A stretch of 10,766 bases of DNA from Holosporales bacterium (GCA_031275915.1 JAISOC010000083.1:1-10766); one strand, 5' to 3'. Shown: positions 1-5,911, counted from the first letter of the stretch. Notes: generated from the sequence alone by a model not told the origin. Numbers and translations: made by a program.

Positions 1-6
1 ATGCTT

Positions 7-12
7 TATAAT
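7..12 (+). promoter_or_regulatory. Consensus -10 box upstream of tRNA-Pro
   Basis: TATAAT is a perfect sigma70-type -10 hexamer, 19 bp before the mature 5' end of the tRNA, which suits a short tRNA leader. The -35 element would lie left of the window and cannot be checked. Confidence 0.5.
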
Positions 13-31
13 TAATTGCAAAGATAAAGAT

Positions 32-108
32 CGGGAAGTAGCGCAGCCTGGTAGCGCACTTGCTTCGGGAGCAAGGGGTCGGCGGTTCAAATCCGCTCTT
101 CCCGACCA
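32..108 (+). tRNA. tRNA-Pro (anticodon CGG)
   Basis: A complete 77-nt cloverleaf. The acceptor stem CGGGAAG pairs with CTTCCCG, and the encoded 3' CCA closes at 108. The anticodon stem CTTGC/GCAAG (59-63/71-75) encloses the loop TTCGGGA, placing anticodon CGG at 66-68, which reads the proline codon CCG. G follows the anticodon, as expected for the m1G37 substrate of TrmD in proline tRNAs. The T arm carries GGTTCAAATCC. No U-rich terminator follows. Instead a copy of the interspersed repeat starts 12 bp downstream, so transcript release or processing may depend on that element. Confidence 0.97.
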
Positions 109-120
109 GCGCATGTTACA

Positions 121-233
121 GTTGTGCAACACTACAAACGAGTGTGCTTAAATTGTTGAATGGCTTATGGCGCGGGCTTTTCCAGGCTAAATTGGTTTCA
201 GAAATTACTCGGTTGAAGAATGGTTCGAGTATA
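121..233 (-). repeat. Interspersed repeat, copy C1 (inverted)
   Basis: Read on the minus strand, this 113-bp stretch aligns end to end with two other copies in the window, at roughly 85-90% identity to C3 by eye. It begins TATACTCG and ends GCACAAC. The invariant cores are GAAACCAATTTAGCCT, TAAGCCATTCAACAATTTAA and CTCGTTTGTA. The left-end stem-loop is weaker here (TACTCG/CGAGTA, 206-211 and 226-231) because the inner stem bases have diverged. It sits just after tRNA-Pro and points toward it. Together with C2 it forms an inverted pair around a 254-bp centre. Family identity is not recognised. Confidence 0.9.
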
Positions 234-244
234 CATTGAGAACA

Positions 245-250
245 TATAAT
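245..250 (+). promoter_or_regulatory. Possible -10 box for the small ORF at 316
   Basis: TATAAT at 245-250 is a consensus -10 hexamer 66 bp before the ATG at 316, inside the centre of the inverted repeat pair. No convincing -35 lies 16-18 bp upstream, where the repeat ends, so this is weak evidence in AT-rich DNA. Confidence 0.25.
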
Positions 251-315
251 TTTACGACCGGTCCGGCATTGTATGTTGTATTATTGCTTCGAGAATTTTG
301 ATTAATGGATTTTTT

Positions 316-516
316 ATGAACAAAATACAGATTGTGTTGGTTGCCGTTTTTGCAGGTTTTGTTACATGCGGGACAACAACAGGCGTGGTGCACGGAACTA
401 CCGGTAATTATTGGACGTGCGAAATACGAAGGAGCAACACGTTGGCGAACAATATGTTGGTGGACAAGGAATTTGCCAATGAGGAATTATACTCGGATCG
501 GCTTCCAACCGAGTAA
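316..516 (+). CDS. Small putative exported protein with a repeat-encoded tail
   Basis: A 66-residue ORF of no family I recognise. ATG 316 is preferred over the in-frame TTG at 298 because it puts a short basic start (MNKIQ) directly before a hydrophobic run (IVLVAVFAGFV), which looks like a signal peptide or single membrane anchor. GGA at 307-309 is a weak ribosome site. A cysteine ends the hydrophobic part (VTCG), but the residue before it is T, so it is not a good lipobox. The last residues, YSDRLPTE, and the TAA stop are encoded inside repeat copy C2. The ORF at 5058 has the same layout and a near-identical tail, which supports a real shared gene design. The short length and lack of homology leave open that it is not translated. 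Confidence 0.45.
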   Translation: MNKIQIVLVAVFAGFVTCGTTTGVVHGTTGNYWTCEIRRSNTLANNMLVDKEFANEELYSDRLPTE

Positions 517-597
517 TTTTTGAAACCAATTTAGCCTGGGAAGGCCCGCGCTAAGCCATTCAACAATTTAAGATACTCGTTTGTAACATTGCACGAC
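488..597 (+). repeat. Interspersed repeat, copy C2
   Basis: A 110-bp copy in direct orientation relative to C3 and inverted relative to C1. It starts TATACTCGGATCGG and ends GCACGAC. Relative to C3 it has one extra A after the left stem, which turns the frame into GAG TAA and makes the stop, and it lacks two bases in the GCGCC-ATAAGCC part. It overlaps the last nine codons, including the stop, of the upstream ORF. Beyond its right end the sequence is purine-rich. Confidence 0.9.
490..521 (+). terminator. Rho-independent terminator at the left end of repeat C2
   Basis: TACTCGG (490-496) pairs with CCGAGTA (509-515). Inside this there is a shorter GG/CC pairing around a CTT loop. One A and then TTTTT (517-521) follow. 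The stem overlaps the final codons and stop of the ORF that begins at 316, so the same bases serve as coding tail and terminator. The stem is of moderate strength. Confidence 0.6.
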
Positions 598-689
598 TAT
601 AAAAGAGACACAAGAAACGCTAAAGTTGTATATGGAGATTGTTGAAGAGCAAGGTGAAGAGGCTGAAAAGTCGGATGAAGGAAAATAGG
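598..689 (+). other. Purine-rich open frame after repeat C2 (possible gene remnant)
   Basis: From the right edge of C2 a frame stays open to TAG at 687-689 and reads as an acidic stretch (MEIVEEQGEEAEKSDEGK from an internal ATG at 633). The strand is strikingly A+G-rich. A similar acidic, purine-rich open frame follows copy C3. There is no ribosome site worth the name. It may be the tail of a gene interrupted by the repeat, or simply a purine tract that happens to be open. Confidence 0.25.
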
Positions 690-690
690 T

Positions 691-724
691 AAAAAATGTG
701 GAGAAGAGGCGAAGGTCTCTTCTC
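691..724 (-). terminator. Rho-independent terminator of the brnQ-like gene
   Basis: GAGAAGAG (701-708) and CTCTTCTC (717-724) form a perfect 8-bp stem that can extend by two more pairs to a GAAG loop. Read on the minus strand, four bases (CACA) then a run of six T (691-696) follow. It lies 33 bp past the brnQ stop, in the right orientation. Confidence 0.8.
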
Positions 725-756
725 TGTGTAAGATACAGTAAATCTGTATGTATAAA

Positions 757-1866
757 TTACTCCGCATACTTTTTTTTCATGAAATAGTATCCAAGCCTTA
801 AGATAACGAACATTATGAGTAGTGGATATATTCTTTTCAAAACTACTTCTAAGATTGCACAAATTTGGTCAAATCCAAGCAGAGAAACCACGAATGCGGT
901 GGCTCCGCTTGCTAAAAATATATATCGTCTGTTAAATTTCTCTTTGCAAATTTCAAGGTGTACAAAATCTGTGAATGCGGACAACAGTGCAATATTAGTT
1001 CCCAAACAGCAAACAGCTATTACAACAGCAACAAACCACAGAGCACTTTTCCCCATTGAAAGGAACGCTATCTGCGCAAACAAAGACTCATTTGGCACTC
1101 CAGTTAAAGAGGAAGAATACTGAGCTCCTATCATAGTCAGTCCGATGTATACCAAGCCGAGAGATAAAGCTCCAACAGTACACGTTAACCCGGAAAATTT
1201 TATAAAAGATTTTTTTGATATGTTCGCAGGTAATGAATTTTTTAAATAATGAAAAATAGCAGATCCCATTACAAAAGCAGCTATCAAATCAGCTGTTTGA
1301 AATCCAGTTATCATGCTGTCATACATACATGTAGTGACTGGTATAGAAGATTTTGGTATCTCGGAGAAAGCTCCTCCAAAATACAAGGCTCCCACAACGA
1401 CGATGGCTACTCCACCAAATTTTAGAGGAGTGAAAACCAATCCAATCATTTGAACAAGTTTACCTGGATTCCAGGCAAGAACGATAGTTACTATACAATA
1501 GGCTAGGTTAAAGATTAATTCATTCATCTCAGGAGCTGCGATGTGCATTCCACCAAATGCAATATTAATCATCCTTGCTGCAACTCCCAGAGGGCCAGCA
1601 ATTGTCATAAAAAGAATCATTAAAGCAAATGTGCAGTATTTGCCGAGTGGAGCCATATATTTTTTATTGTCTCCGTCGAATATCAGTGTTCCTAGGTATC
1701 CAAGCATTGGAATTATCACTGCTCCTATTGACCAGCCTATGATTGCAAAAATGTAATGAGATGAAAAATCTTTTCCGATAATAAGGGGGAAAACTATATT
1801 AGCAGACCCAAAAATCATGGAAAAGATGGCAAATCCTGCAACAACCGCTTTTGATATATTACCCAT
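757..1866 (-). CDS. brnQ: Branched-chain amino acid carrier, BrnQ/LIVCS family
   Basis: A 369-residue, very hydrophobic polytopic membrane protein. Members of the LIVCS family (TC 2.A.26) import leucine, isoleucine and valine with a cation across the inner membrane. The N-terminal segment GFAIFSMIFGSANIVFPLIIG (residues 11-31) matches the family hallmark around the first helix (small residues, GxxN, FP, G). Further hydrophobic segments continue to near residue 360, with a basic end (KKKYAE). The start ATG follows AAGG at about 9 nt and a plausible promoter. Many members are about 420-450 residues, so this one is short, but both ends look natural and no break is seen in the frame. Exact substrate is inference; intracellular bacteria use such carriers to take amino acids from the host. 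The gene stands alone, ending in a terminator. Confidence 0.85.
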   Translation of the reverse strand: MGNISKAVVAGFAIFSMIFGSANIVFPLIIGKDFSSHYIFAIIGWSIGAVIIPMLGYLGTLIFDGDNKKYMAPLGKYCTFALMILFMTIAGPLGVAARMINIAFGGMHIAAPEMNELIFNLAYCIVTIVLAWNPGKLVQMIGLVFTPLKFGGVAIVVVGALYFGGAFSEIPKSSIPVTTCMYDSMITGFQTADLIAAFVMGSAIFHYLKNSLPANISKKSFIKFSGLTCTVGALSLGLVYIGLTMIGAQYSSSLTGVPNESLFAQIAFLSMGKSALWFVAVVIAVCCLGTNIALLSAFTDFVHLEICKEKFNRRYIFLASGATAFVVSLLGFDQICAILEVVLKRIYPLLIMFVILRLGYYFMKKKYAE

Positions 1867-1905
1867 ATCTTATACCTTGCATAAATTTTCCTAGACAGAC
1901 CGCTC

Positions 1906-1933
1906 AGTGTAACAAAATTTTCATTAGTTGCAA
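1906..1933 (-). promoter_or_regulatory. Putative promoter of the brnQ-like gene
   Basis: On the minus strand TTGCAA (1928-1933) and TACACT (1906-1911) are separated by 16 bp. This gives a leader of about 35 nt to the start codon at 1866. The -35 hexamer is one of three TTGCAA palindromes in this region. Confidence 0.45.
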
Positions 1934-1965
1934 ATCTTTAATGTTTGCAAATAATGGTTGCAAAC
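1927..1965. promoter_or_regulatory. Three TTGCAA palindromes, possible operator
   Basis: Self-complementary TTGCAA occurs at 1928-1933, 1945-1950 and 1958-1963, each followed by A and preceded by G or T. They lie in the 247-bp gap between brnQ and the small coiled-coil gene, and the first coincides with the predicted brnQ -35. Repeated palindromes over a promoter suggest a repressor or activator site, but the spacing (17 and 13 bp) is uneven and the regulator is unknown. Confidence 0.3.
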
Positions 1966-2034
1966 TGCGATAGATTTAAGCACCTTTCCTTTTTGGAGGA
2001 ATCTCGTTGTATTTTATATACTAAAGAATTATTG

Positions 2035-2063
2035 TTGCTTTTATAACATCAGACTAATAGAAT
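2035..2063 (+). promoter_or_regulatory. Putative promoter of the small coiled-coil gene
   Basis: TTGCTT (2035-2040), a 17-bp spacer and TAGAAT (2058-2063, five of six matches to the -10 consensus) lie about 50 bp before the start codon at 2114. Confidence 0.45.
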
Positions 2064-2113
2064 ATCACAGCGTTGAAAGTAAGGTATTAAGGAATGTTTG
2101 TTAGGAGGCAAGC

Positions 2114-2350
2114 TTGAGAATTCCAAAATTTACCCTAAGAACCGTAACTATTGTTGTTTTTTTAGTTACAGCGGTATTAGGATGCATTATTTTGAATCTT
2201 TCAAAGCGCATTGGTTATTTTGAATCTGAAATAAATTATTCGGAATCTAAAGCAGACGATCAGAAATCTGAAGTAGATGATTTGAAATCTAAAGTAAATG
2301 ATCTTGAGTCTAAAGTGGATGATCTAGAACTTGAGGTAGGCTATAGGTAA
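2114..2350 (+). CDS. Small membrane-anchored heptad-repeat (coiled-coil) protein
   Basis: A 78-residue protein of unknown family. The start is TTG, fixed by a perfect AGGAGG at 2103-2108 with a 5-nt spacer, the best ribosome site in the window. A basic N-terminus (MRIPKFTLR) leads into one hydrophobic segment (about residues 11-29, TVTIVVFLVTAVLGCIILN). VLGC resembles a lipobox, but the hydrophobic run continues past the cysteine, so an uncleaved anchor is more likely. Residues 44-75 are four to five seven-residue units of the type [KE]S[KE]VDDL, with V and L at the a and d positions, a textbook coiled coil. By topology rules the coiled coil should face the periplasm. It would suit an oligomeric anchor or a partner protein. 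It has its own promoter and converges on the ampG-like gene 25 bp away. Confidence 0.7.
   Translation: MRIPKFTLRTVTIVVFLVTAVLGCIILNLSKRIGYFESEINYSESKADDQKSEVDDLKSKVNDLESKVDDLELEVGYR
2243..2338 (+). repeat. In-frame 21-bp repeats coding heptads
   Basis: Four imperfect 21-bp units, roughly GAATCTAAAGTAGATGATCT-like, encode ESKADDQ, KSEVDDL, KSKVNDL and ESKVDDL, and a partial fifth unit encodes ELEV. Period equals seven codons, so copy-number change by slippage would keep both frame and heptad phase. Confidence 0.7.
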
Positions 2351-2375
2351 CGTGTACTTATCTCTTTGGATATGA

Positions 2376-3569
2376 TCAAACACGATTCCAACGCCAAAAG
2401 TAACAAACAACAAGCCCTGGAATATTTGCAAGAATACATATTATATACAGAGCTGTCCATGAGAATTCATCGACTATTATTCCTCCAAGGCATACTGAGA
2501 GAGATCTAAACATAGATCCTATGGACAACAGAATGGTATATGTGTTGATATCAGCCTCTGAGATCTCAGAAATATATACTCTATATATCACAGAGGAAAA
2601 TCCAAGGAAGAAGGTTGATATGTTAATCAATGTTGCTGTTAATAAAAATGAATTGTTTCCAAATACAGCTATATGAAGAAAGCACATAGCTGGGATGATC
2701 TGAAGTATAAATGCTGCTTTCATGCATTTTTTTATATCATATTTATAGGTTACAGCTCCAGAAACAGTTCCAACAATTAGTGTAATTAACACTCCAGTAA
2801 CCTGCGAGATATTGGCAAAATCTATTTTACCTATGCCATTCGAGTGCAAAAACACCGTCTTTAACCCGTTTATTGTGCTATCGGCAAATTTGAAGGATAG
2901 GGTTAGTAGAATTATCAATATGATGTTGTGTTTCTTAAATAAATTAATGCAAAAGCTCAAGTATTGTTTAAGAGAGTTTGTGCTTTCTTTTGGCATTTCA
3001 TACTGAGATAGGAAGATAGTTGAAAAAGTACTAATGAGAATACTCAAACTTGCTATGGCAAAGGCATATTTCCATCCAAAAAATGAGGCCAGATACAAAA
3101 TACCTGCTCCAGATATCAGCATCCCAATTCTAAATCCAACGGTTCCAACGGATGTTGCAATCCCAAGAGTTTTATCCTTGAAATTGACCAACCTTATATA
3201 ATCTCCAAGAAGATCATGGACAGATCCAGCCAGAACGACTATTAACATATTTATAAACATTAAGATTGGAGAACTATCTCGCGTGTATATTCCAAATAGT
3301 GACATTCCAACAATTATTATGAATTGGCAGATAAAAGCTTGTTTTTTTGTAATATTTCCATTTGATTTAAAGATAATGTTTTTAACAAAAGGAGATATAG
3401 CGAACTTAAAACTATATGGAAGAGTCGCAAGAAGTAGCACTGAAATTGTAGTGGGTTTGAATCCATATTCGGCCAACATATACCCGAATCCAACCAGGAC
3501 TCCTAAGAAGACTACCCCGCAAGTCAGTGAGCATGAAAATATAAAAAATAAAGGAAAGTTAAATGCCAC
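2376..3569 (-). CDS. ampG: AmpG-like MFS permease (PAT family)
   Basis: A 397-residue protein with about 12 hydrophobic segments. AmpG imports anhydro-muropeptides from the periplasm for wall recycling; related PAT-family carriers in intracellular bacteria move other solutes. Family features are the LPYSFKFAISPFVKN segment (residues 50-64, compare the usual LPYxxKFxxxPxxD), the HDLLGDYIR patch (118-126, compare QDIAxDxYR) and GFRIGMLISGAG (145-156) before a GW turn. The start is GTG within the end of ftsA: the two genes overlap by 11 bp, with no clear Shine-Dalgarno, so translation is probably coupled to ftsA. The muropeptide substrate is inferred from family similarity only; the call as a PAT/AmpG-type MFS carrier is firmer than the substrate. 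Confidence 0.75.
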   Translation of the reverse strand: MAFNFPLFFIFSCSLTCGVVFLGVLVGFGYMLAEYGFKPTTISVLLLATLPYSFKFAISPFVKNIIFKSNGNITKKQAFICQFIIIVGMSLFGIYTRDSSPILMFINMLIVVLAGSVHDLLGDYIRLVNFKDKTLGIATSVGTVGFRIGMLISGAGILYLASFFGWKYAFAIASLSILISTFSTIFLSQYEMPKESTNSLKQYLSFCINLFKKHNIILIILLTLSFKFADSTINGLKTVFLHSNGIGKIDFANISQVTGVLITLIVGTVSGAVTYKYDIKKCMKAAFILQIIPAMCFLHIAVFGNNSFLLTATLINISTFFLGFSSVIYRVYISEISEADINTYTILLSIGSMFRSLSVCLGGIIVDEFSWTALYIICILANIPGLVVCYFWRWNRV

Positions 3570-4824
3570 GTTTAAACCAGGTTATTATCTTTTGCCGTAA
3601 TGATTTTTTTGACTTCGGCATTTTATCAAGTTTATCACTTAAGAAATATACAACTGATCCTGCACAGGTTGAAAAAGAAGAGGTTTGAACAAAATCATTG
3701 GATCCAGTGACAGATATGGGTTTTCCCAATCTAACTGATGAGCCTCCAAGATATTGTTTTGCTTTAATAAACTCGGAGAGTCCCGAAATCCTGCTGCCTC
3801 CTCCAGTAATTATTACTCTTTGAGTTATGCTTGAATCAGCTCCGCTTTTTCGTATTCTTTCTTGAATAAGTTCGAATATTTCTCCAAGGCGAGCTCCTAT
3901 TATAGAGTCCAACATACCCCTTGAAACGTTTTGCACATGTTCCTCTCCATATTCATCTATTCTTGGAATCAGACATTGTTCTTCATGACTATTCAAAATA
4001 TCTCCGCTTGTTACTCCATATAATATCTTCAACCTTTCAGCGTGGGCTGTTGCGGTTCTTAGAATAATTGATATATCATTCGTAATATTTTGAGACCCAA
4101 CTGGCATGGTTTCCACATGCAACAGAGCCTTATCTTGAAAAAAAGAGATTGTAGTTGTGGAACCCCCGAAATCGATTACAGTTGCTCCGGAGGACATTTC
4201 TTCTGGCAAAAGAACTGAGAGACTTGAGGCATAGGAGGATGATACAAATCCCTCCACGAATATGTTGTTTCTGTTTAGGCAATTTTTAATATTTTTTATG
4301 AGAGTGAGGGGGGCGGTTATAACATGAACAAGAGTTGAAAGATTGTCTCCAATCATCCCTATTGGGTCCTGTATTCCGTGAGCATCATCAATTGAATATG
4401 TTGTTGGAAACATGTGTATTATTTTTCTTGAAGTCAGGTCAATATATTTCGAAGTATCTGGATTCAAGAGTGACATTATATGAATATCATCAACTGGAAG
4501 TTGTCCAAGTGGTATGAACGTCTGTATATAATCCGAGGTAAGGGCCCAAGAGGGCAGGGCAATTAAAACTGACTTCACTGATTTCATGATATCTTTTTCC
4601 GTTGAGGCAATTGCATTTAATATGGAATCCTCAAGCTCCTCAAGATTGGTTATGGCTCCCCTTTTTATACCCCTGGCCAATTGATGACCAAATCCAATAA
4701 CTCTGATCCTGTTTTCATCAAGCAATTCAAAATTGTGAGGTTTCGAGTCCTTTTTCGCAATTGCGCAGCAGATCTTCGAAGTGCCGATATCTAATACAGC
4801 AATTTCTCTTCTTGCTTCAATCAC
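3559..4824 (-). CDS. ftsA: Cell division protein FtsA
   Basis: A 421-residue actin-like ATPase, the usual FtsA length, that tethers FtsZ to the inner membrane and recruits later divisome proteins. Nucleotide motifs are in order: AVLDIGTSK (residues 9-17, phosphate 1), ATVIDFGGSTT (214-224, phosphate 2) and VIITGGGSRISGL (337-349, adenosine). The FtsA-specific 1C domain lies between the first two. The last residues (LRQKIITWFKRGI, 409-421) are the amphipathic membrane-targeting helix. The start is GTG at 4824 because an in-frame TAA lies directly before it; GAGG lies rather far upstream. Unlike the common ftsQ-ftsA-ftsZ order, no ftsQ precedes it and a permease gene, not ftsZ, follows and overlaps it. 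Confidence 0.95.
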   Translation of the reverse strand: MIEARREIAVLDIGTSKICCAIAKKDSKPHNFELLDENRIRVIGFGHQLARGIKRGAITNLEELEDSILNAIASTEKDIMKSVKSVLIALPSWALTSDYIQTFIPLGQLPVDDIHIMSLLNPDTSKYIDLTSRKIIHMFPTTYSIDDAHGIQDPIGMIGDNLSTLVHVITAPLTLIKNIKNCLNRNNIFVEGFVSSSYASSLSVLLPEEMSSGATVIDFGGSTTTISFFQDKALLHVETMPVGSQNITNDISIILRTATAHAERLKILYGVTSGDILNSHEEQCLIPRIDEYGEEHVQNVSRGMLDSIIGARLGEIFELIQERIRKSGADSSITQRVIITGGGSRISGLSEFIKAKQYLGGSSVRLGKPISVTGSNDFVQTSSFSTCAGSVVYFLSDKLDKMPKSKKSLRQKIITWFKRGI

Positions 4825-4990
4825 TTAAAAACACGCCGCCTCTAACATTATGTAAGTATTGTATAATAACAGAGCTTGGTGTGGAAACAATGAAGACAAT
4901 AAGTTAATACGTTCGCCATTCTTTTTAATTGGCAATCAAGTGTAAGGTTTGATAAAAGAGTTTATATCTAAATAAAAAAAATAATAGTAC

Positions 4991-5019
4991 TGTACAATCG
5001 TAATAAAAAATTGTATACT
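4991..5019 (+). promoter_or_regulatory. Putative promoter of the ORF at 5058
   Basis: TGTACA (4991-4996), a 17-bp spacer and TATACT (5014-5019) lie about 40 bp before the ATG. The -10 has five of six consensus bases, the -35 four of six. The rest of the gap between ftsA and this ORF (4825-4990) shows nothing clear. Confidence 0.5.
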
Positions 5020-5057
5020 GCGTTTCACAGGTGTAAATTCAGATTTGAAGGGCAAAA

Positions 5058-5387
5058 ATGCAAAACAAATTAAAACAAGTCGTGGCAGCAGTATTGGTCC
5101 TGCTGTGCCAAGAAGCAAGCGGAAGCGGTTCAGAGAAATGGGATATTGACAGGCTCTTGAAAGGAGAAGTTGCCGAACATTGCCGTGAATTCCGTAAAGA
5201 GTACATTGGTTGTGCACAGGCAATCCCATTTAGTACGATTATAGACAAAAAAGAAACAATCAGATTGGCAATAATAGACCTTTTTTTCCTTACCAGACCC
5301 GGAAGAGAAAAGTGTCCAAATAGACCAGTGCTGGTAATAGAGGAATATAAAGTATACTCGGATTGGCTTCCAACCGAGTATTTTTGA
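5058..5387 (+). CDS. Small putative exported protein with a repeat-encoded tail
   Basis: A 109-residue protein I do not recognise. ATG 5058 is preceded by AAGGG at 5047-5051, a fair ribosome site, and by a plausible promoter. The N-terminus (MQNKLKQ, then VVAAVLVLL) looks like a signal peptide, with possible cleavage near QEASGS. The body is mixed, with cysteines at about 17, 46, 56 and 87, and a hydrophobic stretch (IRLAIIDLFFL). The last residues, VYSDWLPTEYF and the TGA stop, are encoded inside repeat C3, matching the YSDRLPTE tail of the ORF at 316. The ORF stop is followed in the same frame by TAA and TAG and then by a second open frame up to 5885, so the gene may be the front half of a longer one broken by the repeat. 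Confidence 0.6.
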   Translation: MQNKLKQVVAAVLVLLCQEASGSGSEKWDIDRLLKGEVAEHCREFRKEYIGCAQAIPFSTIIDKKETIRLAIIDLFFLTRPGREKCPNRPVLVIEEYKVYSDWLPTEYF

Positions 5388-5464
5388 AACCAATTTAGCC
5401 TAGAAAAGCCCGCGCCATAAGCCATTCAACAATTTAAAACTACTCGTTTGTAGTGTTGCACAAC
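5353..5464 (+). repeat. Interspersed repeat, copy C3
   Basis: A 112-bp copy, direct relative to C2. It starts TATACTCGGATTGG and ends GCACAAC. After the left stem-loop and T run come the conserved cores, then a small stem ACTAC/GTAGT (loop TCGTTT) and GTTG/CAAC near the right end. The heptamer TATAAAG flanks it on both sides (5346-5352 and 5465-5471), which would fit a target duplication. However, C2 also has TATAAAA at its right edge without a left partner, so this may be part of the element instead. Confidence 0.9.
5355..5385 (+). terminator. Rho-independent terminator at the left end of repeat C3
   Basis: TACTCGG (5355-5361), bulged A, TTGG pairs with CCAA then CCGAGTA (5374-5380), giving eleven pairs around a CTT loop. 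TTTTT (5381-5385) follows at once. It lies across the last codons of the ORF starting at 5058, whose stop TGA begins at the final T of the run. This is the best-formed of the three copies. Confidence 0.7.
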
Positions 5465-5588
5465 TATAAAGGGGAAAGTAAAGGGGGAAGAAGAAGAAAA
5501 CACAATACCAGAAACAGAAGAGGTAGACAAAGAAATAAGGAGGCAGTTACTAAATAATTCATCCTGCATTACGCAGCATTTAAGAAAA

Positions 5589-5885
5589 ATGATTGAAATT
5601 TACACACAGTTAGTTTACAAGGTGACAGTAAAAGTTTTCAAACTTAGTCCAGAATCTGATTTGTTAGCAAATGTGGAGAGCTTAGCTCCAGAACGAATAG
5701 TAGACATTGTTTTCGAGAAAGTTGGTAAAGAATGCCTTAATCTAACAAAAATGCCAGAAAATCGACTGAAAGATACGTTCATGTTTATTGCGCGGCAAGA
5801 GCTCGCCTTACTGCTTAATGATAAAGAAAAGGAGCGACTCTATCGGAAAGCACTTTTTGATCTAATCAAAAATCCCTCAAAGTAA
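5589..5885 (+). CDS. Hypothetical protein, probably missing its true N-terminus
   Basis: From ATG 5589 this gives 98 residues, mostly helical and charged, with no signal peptide or motif I recognise. The same frame is open back to 5454, inside repeat C3. The added part reads as plausible protein: an acidic EEEENTIPETEEVD region and then KEIRRQLLNNSSCITQHLRK. That added part holds no ATG, GTG or TTG. A strong AAGGAGG-like stretch (5537-5542) lies there but no start codon follows at a working distance. ATG 5589 itself has only a poor ribosome site. The frame equals that of the ORF at 5058. The likely reading is a gene fragment left downstream of the repeat; a genuine short gene from 5589 is the alternative. 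Confidence 0.45.
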   Translation: MIEIYTQLVYKVTVKVFKLSPESDLLANVESLAPERIVDIVFEKVGKECLNLTKMPENRLKDTFMFIARQELALLLNDKEKERLYRKALFDLIKNPSK

Positions 5886-5893
5886 TTTATAGT

Positions 5894-5911
5894 GGAGTGG
5901 CTTGCCACTCC
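5894..5911. terminator. Strong hairpin between convergent genes
   Basis: GGAGTGG (5894-5900), CTTG loop, CCACTCC (5905-5911): a perfect 7-bp GC-rich stem right after the stop at 5885. A second small stem TGCTG/CAGCA (5919-5923 and 5930-5934) follows. It lies between the plus-strand fragment and the minus-strand ppiD-like gene, where a bidirectional terminator would be expected, but no T run follows on either strand. Confidence 0.45.

Noticed and set aside
32..233. Genomic island boundary at tRNA-Pro
   Set aside because: No integrase and no duplicate of the tRNA 3' end is visible in the window, so only proximity of the repeat to the tRNA is supported.
205..393. Minus-strand ORF of 62 codons ending VYSNHSSTE inside repeat C1
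   Set aside because: It matches the tail frame of the other two ORFs, but it is antisense to the better ORF at 316, has no signal peptide and no ribosome site. The tail arises because any ORF entering the repeat in that frame ends this way. Kept in mind as weak support that the repeat end is open in this frame.
5346..5471. TATAAAG on both sides of C3 as a target-site duplication
   Set aside because: C2 has TATAAAA at its right edge with no left partner, and C1 has TGTAACA, so the right-hand heptamer may belong to the element. AT-rich heptamers also recur by chance.
5537..5543. AGGAGG-like ribosome site upstream of the 5589 frame
   Set aside because: No ATG, GTG or TTG lies at a workable distance; the string falls in codons for arginine pairs in the open frame.
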